A stretch of DNA of 64,000 nt from Apostichopus japonicus. Its lineage: Eukaryota; Echinodermata; Holothuroidea; Aspidochirotida; Stichopodidae. Below are positions 38,884 through 64,000 of the stretch, piece after piece. The position numbers and the translations under genes were made by a program. The first letter of the stretch is position 1. The number at the start of each line of letters is the position of its first letter. The notes beneath the pieces are model-generated. The model saw only the letters and a list, made by a program, of their open reading frames with translations, did not search any database and had not been told where the DNA came from. Where the stretch lies: the NCBI RefSeq assembly GCF_037975245.1, contig NC_092568.1, positions 3,408,001-3,472,000 of the forward strand. The letters run 5' to 3'.

Positions 38884-40702
38884 GTTTCGTCATTGCCGTG
38901 ACGACAATCGATTGGTGCTGGGAAAGTCGTTCCGGGGACAGGATTTGTGAAATATACAATCAAGTATAAAGTGAACCTCTTCAGAGCATTTAAAGGAGAG
39001 GTTGTGGATGCGGTAGTCACCCAAGTCAATAAGGTGGGGATAGTTATAATTGTCACTGATAAACCAAAAGCATAGAAATTATCTATGTGTTAACATGGTA
39101 TGCAGTTTGTTAGCCAGAGAGTCAGCAATGATGCAATGGAACTAAACTGCAAAACTCTGCAGTTTGCAGCTCTTATTTGCAAAAAAAAAAAAAGAAAATG
39201 GAGAAAGAAATGTCCCAAATGCACCCCCACTCTAATGTGAAGTACTTAAACATATTTGTATGTGTTGGCCACTTCAGATATTATAAAAACAACCGATCAA
39301 AACATTCCATTAGGTTTCTCTGACATAACAATGATCGATGTAGTCAATTATAGTTATTAGAAGACTGTAGAGATTGAAATAGATCTATATGGTATCCCCT
39401 CCCACTCTCGACACACTTGCCCTTCAAGAATACAATATTTTGTGCATACAATAAATTTCTTAACTTTGCTTCATTAAGTTGGCATCTTCACAGAGGTTGG
39501 TCCTCTGTCCTGCTTCATCTCCAGACACGTGAGTCGCTTATCTCTTCCCTTCTTTATTGTTTATCCATATTTTGCATAGTTTTGTAAGACACTGGGTGTT
39601 GCACATTTGTATCGAAATTCTCATTTTGAAAGCTAACAAAGAAAGAAATATCTTTCATTTGTTTCTTTACATGGTTGAAATGATTGGCCAAAAGTTTTAA
39701 TGTGAAAAGTCTGCTAAATCTTAAACACAGGTTGAGTTAATAGAAGTTATAATGGGGACAAAATGTTCAATGGATCTTGATGATTGTACAGTCCTTGATC
39801 TTAATAAAAGTATTAAATGTTATACAATTTGTCTTATCGTTCCTTATTCCATTGTTTTTCTCTCTTTAGTCCATTCCAGCTGACATGGAATTTGATCCAA
39901 ATTCAAATCCTCCTTGTTATAAAACAAAAGATGAAGTGAGTTCAAAGAAAATGATTTTGTTGTCAAACATGATGCTATAGGCCTGTAAATCATCAGTATT
40001 ATATAAAATTGTATTTGATATTAATATTGTTAAAACCTGTACAGAGGGACAAAAAAAAAAGAATGAAAATAAAAATAAATATGTCTTCTTCTTGCCTAGA
40101 GGCAAATAAGGCCTCAAATTTGCTCTGTTAAAGGTTTTCGTAGCAATCGATTTTTTTACAGGGTGGGGTTGCTGGCCCCACGCCCACCCCTCCTCCTTTT
40201 GCATTCGGGCTTGGCACCGGCATAGGCAGAGTTAATCAATTGTTTAATATTGCTTTAATACCGTGTCCTCTCTCATCTGTAGGATATAGTCATTCAGCAG
40301 GACGATGGGATAAGGTTACGAATCGTAGGAACCAGAGTGGATGCTGCAGATATTGTAAGTATCTCACAGGTTTTATGGTGAAGTTTAATCTTGTATGATT
40401 ATTTCTGACATTCGTATAGAATTATCATGCAGATGTGGAACTGTTACCTACCATGTTGAAAACTAAATTGTTATGCTTCTCTTGCTTATTTATCAATGAA
40501 TTGCTTTATATTCAGCTCTCTTTGCTATTGAAAAGTACAAGGAAATAATTTTCAGGTTGTGAAAACAGTTGTTTTGTAGTAAGGAAAGAAATGCTTCAGT
40601 TTTACAATGCAAAATTAAACCATATTTCATTACATATATTCCTTTTTTAGTTTATTTCCCTTTTCTAGTTTGCTATTGGCACCCTTATGGATGATTACTT
40701 AG
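38884..40702 (+). pseudogene. POLR2G: RPB7 relic, copy B
   Basis: This is a second RPB7 locus in decay. An exon-like stretch at about 38884-39036 encodes [10 protein letters not shown], then [12 protein letters not shown] and [15 protein letters not shown]. About five bases are missing between TTID and GAG, which shifts the frame, and its left edge has no clear acceptor. Exon 39479-39528 (GIFTEVGPLSCFISRH) joins out of frame because one G is lacking at the acceptor. Exons 39870-39935, 40283-40354 and 40669-40702 match copy A, but the acidic DDE becomes DDG in the second. The region holding copy A's terminal exon (2499-2512) is deleted here, so only read-through into the intron (LGKLYT, stop) would end the protein. 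Probably non-functional. Confidence 0.8.
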
Positions 40703-43485
40703 GTAAGTTGTACACATGACAAAGAGAAAAAAAAGAATGAGAGAGAGAGACATAAAAATGAAAGATTTTAGCAGACAGTCTGCAATATTTATCGTTAGTG
40801 TCAGCTGGATTCCATTTGAAGCATGATTCGTCTTACAAGTATAAGTAGTGTATTGTTAGTTTCATTGCATCATTGTCACAATGCAGTTATGGATCTAGGA
40901 TTTCTCCACAGGGGGTGAGGAGGAGGGGGGGGGGGGTGGGGTATTCCCGACGGTACCGCACTTTCGATTTAACGGTAACGCACATTCCATTAAACGGTAC
41001 CGCACATTTAGACAAGTATCAGTGAATACCGAAATTGCTACAGGAATAGAGGTGCATATGACAATATCAGTAGAAAGGAAGGATGGAGGGCATGCCAAAG
41101 ATAATTCAAAGAGGGGACATGCTCCCCCCCCCCCCTGGCCTCCTAACTGGATGTACCCCTACAATGAGTGCTTAAACATGTTTATTGTAAAATCAAGCAT
41201 TAATGCTGGACCTATCACCTTTCTGTGCAGATGTTTCTAGCATTGTTTGCATGTAACAATCAGGGCTGAATTTGTTTTTCTTTAATGAGCTGTTGGATAA
41301 AATTCCAGCTGATTTCATCATGTTGGGTGATAGTAAGATCTTGTTATTATATACCATTGCAAGTTGCAGTTAATTAAAGTGGATATAGTTAAAAGGGAAA
41401 TCTTCTGATATCATACACCCAGCTGCTTCAAGTCCTTATAAATTTGTCAAGTTATAGCTTTACAGTCTTGTACAAGGCCAAGGTCTTCTCAAATGACTTT
41501 TCGACGCTTATCCCCTGGTCATTGGTCACCACCCAAACACTAAAGGTGTGCAATATTCAACAGTCGCTCCCAAGCCACTACAGTGCGCCACATCTACATG
41601 TCCCCTGGGAGAGCAAGGGAAGGTATCGCATCTAGCCATCTTCATCCAGGCTGTTAGCTGGAACACGATGTGAGTGGTTTGGTAGTGGGTTTCACAACCT
41701 CAGAAACTTCCTCCATTATTCTAGGTTGCCACTGTTCTACAGTTCTACTTGAACATGCTTGTACAGAGATAAGTAATTGTTCTGCCAAAAGAAGAAGTTG
41801 TTTCTTTGTACGGGGGGTACGGGGGGGGGAGAGGGGGACGGGAGGGGAAGGGGGTTGGGCGCTTTTTCTTGTGGAAGAGAGCAACAGTGTCACAGCTATA
41901 CCACGTAGTTTTCATTAGTGATGCATAGATGCAAGCATGGCATTGATCATAACACACAAGGAGGCATTCCACATGGTAGTGCTATAAGTGTAAAATCTGC
42001 ATATCATATACCATGATATTCCCTGCCCACCCTTCCTCCCCCCAAATCAAACAAAAATCTAGTCTGTTTTTTGTTGTGTGATTGTGTCTTGATCTCTTAT
42101 GGATTAAAACTTCACACTCATGTACTTGTTTATAATATCATATTATGCCAAATACTGATAATGGCAATCAAGCCCCCAAGTAGGGCTAATACAAGATCCA
42201 TTCAAGATATTTGTGTATATATGCTTGTAGCAATAAACATTGTCACATTGCTGGTTTCAGAGGCTGGTATTTGTCCAGTTCCTATTATATGAGATGTTTT
42301 CAAAGATTATGTAAAAAGGTTTCCATTGGATCACTAGCTTTGAAATACCTGAAAATGTCTACGTCAGTTTATACAACAGAAGGACACAAAATATCTGAAA
42401 GTTTAACCCATTACATTAGACCTAAGTCTAAGACAACCATTTACCTAGTGAGGGTTGACACTGCCATAGTGTGTTTTACCTATATAGCAAAGTTATCTTG
42501 CAATGTTACGATCAACAAAGGCCTTAAAGACTGCAGTATTATGTATATGTTTCTCAACTGACATTCTTCCAAGTTCCAGCAGATGAAGAATTCACATTAT
42601 TTGCTTTATAATGATAACTGGCATAAAGATACAAACTCGTGGGTTAAACAACTTTTCAGAAGAATACATTTCTTCTCTAAGCATGTGGCATGAAAGAGTC
42701 CTGTTAACTTTTTGGAATTACAGAATGTGTTTGTAATTGTTGCATCAATTCCATGTACTAGGATCACAAACTTGTGCATGATCTTTAACTTTTTAATATT
42801 CATCTCTTCTCGGAAAATATGTCTAATAAATTCCACATGGAACAGACAGGTCTCAATTGTTTCTGGTTTATGTTTAATAAGTTTATAAATTTTTATCTTC
42901 TTCAGAGAGTTTTGCGTGTGTGTGTGGATTTGAAAGACGATGCATATTGTAACTGCTTGGACCGTTTTTGTAATTGTAAATAAAAATTTGTTCTTTAATT
43001 AGTTATTTCGCTCTCATCTATGTGTCTGTAGTCTTATATATAAGAAAGACTAAAAGATTCTTGTACAATATTGTGATTCTTTATTTACGATTGCTTAGAT
43101 GGTATGACAGTCAGCTATGCATGCAGACAACATGTCTCCTGCACCATTTAACTTAAGCGACTTCTTCCAGTTTCTCTTACCATCACCACCAAGAAGAAAA
43201 GAAAGAAAATACCAATAATAGAGAGATACATTGAAAATATCTTGTGATATTTACAGTAGTCAGTAGACTTGCAAATACCCCACCCACTCCACCCATAACC
43301 CCTCACACAAACCCTCCCAATATACCCAATATACCCTCCCTGTTTACCCATTGATTCTCTGAAAGGTCGCTACCCTTAAGTCGGGTATGTCGGGGTAGAC
43401 CCTTCACCTAACTTGTTCACATTACGTTTAAACAGTTACACCATCAATTCTAAGAAACGAAATACATCTATAAGAAAAGGCCAGA
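40703..43485. other. Convergent intergenic region, copy B
   Basis: Corresponds to 1273-4708 of copy A, but lacks the part matching about 2082-2566 (with the RPB7 terminal exon) and lacks the hAT-like insertion. It has a small extra stretch with CGGTACCGCAC repeats (40944-41010) and poly-C/poly-G runs. Confidence 0.7.
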
Positions 43486-58563
<15,078 letters not shown>

Positions 58564-59854
58564 TTTCTTCTCGTCTACATCAGACGCATGCGTAAAAAGA
58601 GATGTTTTCAGACAGTTGATTGCTTCTTTCATAGCCTACTTCCATGCAAGCGACCACGGTCTTACTGAAGAAGAAATCCAGATTTGTTGTCTTAAATTTG
58701 ATATCATATTCATAGAAAGGAATGACACGGTAAACCCTCTCCTCCCTTTGAGTTAATGCATACACAATGCACTTATTACTTCGAGAGCTTTCGGTTAGCT
58801 ATTTTCAATACTAAATATCAACAGAAAGTGTCATCGTGTGTTTTCGATTTGCATCAATGTACCAGCAATTAAAAGAGGAGACGTCAATTAAAATATTGTG
58901 TAACAGTTAGTTGGCCTGACTTTCCATCCTAGCAGGATCTCCTTAAGAGGCTAGATGACAAATAACGTACAGTAACAGAAGGGACAAAAACACGCACAGA
59001 ATACAGACAGGAATGAGCATGGTGAACACAAAGAGATAGATGTAAGGGGATTAGTAAGAATCTTAACTTGCTTAACTTGGGGAAGGTGCTGGGATTGTCG
59101 ACAATGAGTATAAGAGTACTAGGCCTAAATACAGAAGCAGTAGCATATATATATAGATATATATCAACATTTCTTATTTGTTTGTAGGTCTACATATTTC
59201 GAGAACCTATAATCAAATATGAACATATGGGGAGCTTGGTACGATATTATCGTTCCTACCAGTAAGAAGTAAGAGGGAATTTCGTGATTGTATAGAAACG
59301 AGTGTTGAACGCTTGGCAAACGTTTATAACTTGGACTAGACTTAATGTTTAAAATATAACTTAATCTAACTCAGTCGGTAAGCTCCAATTCTGATCTTTC
59401 CGAATAGTTAATACATTTATAACAAAAACAAATTCATCCTAAGAGTATACCCATACAAAATGGTGGAGGCCAACTTGAAATGTTTTCAAAACATTTACAT
59501 TAATGATAGCAATATAGTTTTTTAACCGAAAATTCGCAATAAACCACACAAAGAAAACAAAATAAATTTTAAAATAAATTAAATGAAAATGAAAAAGTTA
59601 TGTCATTGTCACCTATGATAAAGACAGCATTCCGATGAGACGTAAAATCCGTCAATGTCTCTTCCAGAGGCTTCCTCCGTAGGATAGATTTTTGAAAAAA
59701 AGAAGAATTAATAAACACATTTCCAAGTACTGCATTTTCAGATGTTTCCTGTAAATTTATGTCAGATGACACAGTTATAGAAAAGCAAAAATGTCCGAGA
59801 TTAATCAGACCAATGCTGCAAAAAAAGTACCTCAGATTTCCCCTTCATTTAATG

Positions 59855-60026
59855 GAGGGGAGGGGGTAAGAGGAGGGGGAAGAGGAGGGGGAAGAGAAGG
59901 GGGAAGAGGAGGGGAAAGAGGAGGGGGAAGAGGAGGGGGAAGAGAAGGGGGAAGAGGAGGGGGAAGAGGAGGGGGAAGAGGAGGGGGAAGAGGAGGGGGA
60001 AGAGGAGGGGGAAGAGGAGGGGAAGG
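59855..60026 (+). repeat. AGAGGAGGGGGA minisatellite, long allele
   Basis: About fourteen 12-bp units with occasional AGAGAAGGGGGA variants; copy A at 20868-20946 has about six. Confidence 0.88.
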
Positions 60027-60059
60027 AAAACTATAACTATTGGTAGGGACAATGTAGAC

Positions 60060-60638
60060 CAGCGCTTCCCAAACTTTCTTCATTGGGAACCCCTTTTGCC
60101 CTTCAAGCTAGGCTGCGACCCCTTCCAGAAATACTATTTTGGTGGATGGATGTCCGGGGGGGGGGGGAATAATGGGAGTCTCCCTCCCCCTTGCGAATTT
60201 TTTGCTGATATATTGGGCTTAGGTGCAAAATGGTGCTAAATATATATGGATTCTAACTGAGTACACATTAAAGTGCCTGTTTTCTATGTAGAAAATTAAG
60301 CTAAATAAATTACCTTTCATGAAATATAAATCTCCGAAATAATAGTGAATCAATATCATGTCACAAACATTGAATAAAGTAACCACAACATCTAAATAAC
60401 AATTAACCTTTTAAAACGATAAGATACTGTTTGTCAATTATGTAACATCGACAAAAATAGCCGGAAATGTAGCTTTTGTTTTAACAAAACATCTAATCAA
60501 AAAAACGTCCAAATTTTGTTGGTTGATCGCGGCGAAAATCGCGGCTATTTAGTGTTGTTGCTCGGACATGATTCGCGACTCCCCTTAACTTTTTGGCGAC
60601 CCACTTTTGGGTCGCGACACTCATTTTGGGAGCCGCTG
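60060..60638. mobile_element. hAT-like MITE, present in both copies (B)
   Basis: Counterpart of 20978-21545, with the same ends. A patch near 60370-60410 differs from copy A, while the rest is close to identical. Confidence 0.63.
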
Positions 60639-62182
60639 ATGAAGTAAACTTTAAGCTTAGGAGCACTATATTTCTAAATAAGTGTACAAAAAACAAAATA
60701 ACGATGAAGACGTTCATATGTGCTCAAGATCACCTGATTAGACGTTTGCGCATTCGAAGATCCTAAACTGCACTACATTGCACTACGTACTACCCTCCTT
60801 ATACAAAACATTAAAAGTAGTTATTACCACCCACCTTTCGTTAGACATAATATATAGCCTAAATATGCCTGAAAAATGCATCATTTCACGTTTACTTCAA
60901 AAAGGCCACAATGTCATGGATGGAAGACTCCTTTCTCGTTTGGTGACTAAAATGATTTTAATATCGATGAATAGAGGTCATTCGATAGAATATATATTTA
61001 AAGTTGACAGAGTCTTGTTTGTCTTTAAGTTAAATTAGGATATTAGCCGCACATTTCGTTTTTTTTGGGTAATAAACGTGGAAGTTTAACGACTTTGATA
61101 CGTACCATATTGACAAGGGCCACATTGTCATGGATGGTTGACCCCCTTCCCGTTTCGTGACTAGAATGATTTAAATATCGATGAAGAGAGGAGACTTGAT
61201 AGAACATGCATATATGTAAATTAGACAGAGTTTTGTATGTCTGTAAATCAAATGAGGAGATTAGCCACACGTTCGTTTTTTTTGTAATTAAAGTCGGAAT
61301 TTAATAACTTTTATTGATATCCGTTAGAAAACATAACATAAGTTGCCCACCAAACCCTTTGTTTCTTCTCACATGATTGAATCTTTTGTATTCCCTGGGT
61401 TTGAGTATTGCATGAATGTAGACTGGGGTGAAAATAAACTAAGCTCACTGCTTGATGCCAGTCATAATAATGACGTCACAGGTCGAATTAGATCACATGA
61501 TCACGATATCACTTTTCCAAAAGTATGTAATAAAATGAAAAGTTTAGGCCTCATTTTACGGCACTTTACGACATCGAAAGAATTCATACTTGTGGTTTTG
61601 TAAACAGGAAATCAGTGAGAGCCTTTGAGAAGAAGATCTCATCTTTTCTTGAAAGCTGAAGTGTCGTTATCGTCCTGCTTAAAATTATTCCAGTTACAAA
61701 GTTAAATTTAGAAATTGCGGTACTGTCCCATTTGTGCAGTGTCTATCAATCCGCGAATTTTGTACACCATGAGCTCTCTGAAGAAATAATACGTGAATGT
61801 CTTGATGGCACGACTTCATTTCAACAAGGCGGTAAGATAGAGAAGAGAAAGTTGTAAGTTCCACTTTGAATGAAAATCTAAACATTCTCAACAATACTTT
61901 AATTTATAACAACAAAAATCAAACCATCAAAATTTCCTCGGCAATTCGAGGCGGACACGTCCGTCACGTAATAGTGTGTTTCACTTTGTGTCTTTTTATT
62001 CCGTTACTTTTTCTACTTTCGGGTGAGCTGTGTTGGTTGAATATTATTAAGGCGATATGAGGCTACCGTAGTGACATTCAGGCGATGAATTGATCAGGGG
62101 TTGCAGTGCTAGCTCCACAGTCAGTCCTCACGTGACCGTATTTTTCAAGAGGTTAGGTCTTGGTGAGCTCCAGCTCACAGTG

Positions 62183-62788
62183 CACTGAATTGTTTCTATC
62201 TTGCACGGGGTTGACGCTTTTGTATATTGGTTTTTTCCTCCACCTGAGGGTAGTCTGTGGCTCCGCCAATTTCTATAAGACCCCGCCTTTTCTCTAGCTG
62301 AGGGTATAGCTTGAATGTCGATCAAATCACATTGTCGATGTCCATTGGCTTATATGTGAAAGTAACGCCTTAGTAGTATACATATTCATATTACCCAACT
62401 ATCAATTATGTACTGTTTCGCCCTCGAAGCTCGAACGCACAGCCGCTTGCTGAAAAACAACGTTCTTGTGCAGACTTAGTGTCAAGATATTTTACTTGTA
62501 TTCTATGAAAACTGGACTGGGACAACATTTTATTCTTTTATGTAATAACAACTTTTGACATAACTTCTTTAAATGTAAATGTTACAAGGCAAACGTCGTT
62601 AATTCGGTCATTCAAATTGCCATCAATGTAACGGTCTTTACCTTATAGCCTTAGGTCAGCTAGGCTGTCACAGTGAGTGAAACTGTACTGTAGAAAATAG
62701 GCGGAGCAACAGACTACCCTCAGGTGGGGAAAAAAACCCCAAAATATATAAGCGTCAACCCCGTGCAAGATATGAACAATTCAGTGCG
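62183..62788. repeat. Foldback element (B)
   Basis: Counterpart of 23088-23692 with only a few base differences. Confidence 0.6.
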
Positions 62789-62993
62789 TGCACTATGACC
62801 CATGTACGATCATTTCAAGGCGGATTCCGCTGATTACGTACGGATGATGCGGCTGAATGTATGGCTCACTGTTCCTGTGGTGTAAAGTTAAAGTAAACCA
62901 TAAAGTAAAAGTAAACCATGTTTATTACAGTGATGGAAATGCTTCCTTATTATGTATGTGACTGTATATATATAGTGTAGCTCAGAGCTATGT

Positions 62994-64000
62994 AACATAT
63001 TGTAACATTTTCAAAACAATTATCGAACTTAATCAATATATGCTCCTTTTTCTCTTTTTGCAGAAGAAACTTTTCAACTGATAATTGAAATCGAAATTTC
63101 ACTGAAAATTCCTCAGCTGTCGGAATCTTGTTCTGTACCTTACAAAAGAAAATATAATATTTGGCATTGAAAATTAAGAAATTTATCGGGTTTAATTCAT
63201 CATTGATACATCCGAAAGATATAATATAGGGAGAAAGCTCAAAACTACATTTCCACCATTTTCTAACAACCTCCTTCCAAAATGAATCAACATAATTGCA
63301 AAACCAAAATAAATGCTCCAGAGTCTCATCAAAATTGTTGCAAAAACTACAAGTTGGGGTGTTAGCAATTCCGATTCTATGCATGTACTGATTAACACCA
63401 AGAATTTGATGCAAGAATCGGAACTGAAAATACCGAATTTTGGGATCCCTGACAGCCGTATATATTAAAGAAAATATTCGTTGCCAATTCCAGTCGACTG
63501 TGCGATATTTTTCTTCCCATTTTAGTTTTGCCCTAGGGGTAGTAACCTTATCTTTAACTAAGTTCTCGTATACACATCTACTGCTTTTCGGTGCGAATAT
63601 GAACTTTGTCATACGTTGACAATTAATATTTAAATAAGCATCATCACCCAAATTATTTCTCCAATACCTCGGGATTGCCGAAACAATACTAAATTAATTA
63701 AGATAGGAAAAATGTTCAATGTCGTGCTTTTCCATGAAGTCCCTATACTGTAGTATGGTACCATCCTCATTAAAAAAATTACTAACATAGTACGCACCGG
63801 CTCTAAAAAGTCTTTCATTGTAAATGATCTGTTTATCAATCTTGATAAAAGAATTATTTAGGATTATTTGATTGCCATAATTACCTACAGGAATATTGTA
63901 ATTATAATGAGCCCAAGCTTGACAGACCTCTTTTACAAATACATTTGAAATATCATTAACATCTGTGTTCTGAAAATTACAATTAAACAAGAACCTACAG
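62994..64000 (-). pseudogene. L1/Tx1-like ORF2 C-terminal fragment
   Basis: The - strand reads YFQFRFLHQILGVNQYMHRI, then TCSFCNNFDETLEHLFWFC, the CxxC...HLFxxC zinc-finger block (zf-RVT) that follows the reverse transcriptase domain. Further upstream (to the window end) is FNEDGTILQYRDFMEKHDIE, with a stop after FSYLN near 63694. The fragment starts exactly where the duplication ends and runs off the window. Confidence 0.8.

Noticed and set aside
59791-60083. Gly-Arg and Pro-Leu rich open frames
   Set aside because: By-products of the 12-bp purine minisatellite.

Overview
This is eukaryotic DNA from an invertebrate animal genome. It is AT-rich, has short exons with GT/AG borders, long introns, many transposon remnants and long (TA)n tracts. 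Nothing fixes the species. The mix of RPB7, nicotinic-type receptors, an Ig receptor, Penelope-like, hAT, L2/CR1-like and L1/Tx1-like elements would suit a marine deuterostome such as an echinoderm, but that is inference only.

Layout. Positions 1-23896 (copy A) and about 39479-62993 (copy B) are two copies of one segment in the same orientation, about 39.1-39.5 kb apart. Each copy has, on the + strand, the 3' exons of POLR2G (RNA polymerase II subunit RPB7), and converging on it from the - strand a nine-exon Cys-loop receptor gene of nicotinic acetylcholine receptor (nAChR) alpha type. In copy A, RPB7 is open to its stop codon. In copy B it is a relic: it has a frameshifted exon, a Glu-to-Gly change and a deletion that removes the terminal exon. 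Both receptor genes look intact. Their exons differ by amino-acid changes about as often per site as by silent ones.

The copies also differ by insertions, and the empty sites in the partner copy date them. Copy A has three hAT-like elements with target duplications, a 12-copy array of a 373-bp unit carrying a tRNA-like Pol III cassette, and a CR1-like LINE tail. Copy B has a block of about 400-bp repeats rich in AGGTCA half-sites, and a 3.2-kb element with a (GGGGCC)n tract and a nested Penelope-like element with inverted ends. The distal part of the duplication (about 20.0-23.9 and 59.0-63.0 kb) is far more alike than the rest.

Between the copies (23.9-38.9 kb) are LINE and Penelope-like remnants, one with a hammerhead ribozyme-like motif, and a + strand gene for a single-pass membrane protein with three Ig-like domains (26973-34792). 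Two related 1.16-kb inverted-repeat elements, built from a 22-bp minisatellite, sit inside its large Ig exon. Removing each element with one 8-bp target copy restores one uninterrupted reading frame. This is the most unusual structure in the window. An L1/Tx1-like fragment on the - strand fills the last kilobase.

The duplication could be genuine or could be two uncollapsed haplotypes in the assembly; the sequence alone cannot decide.
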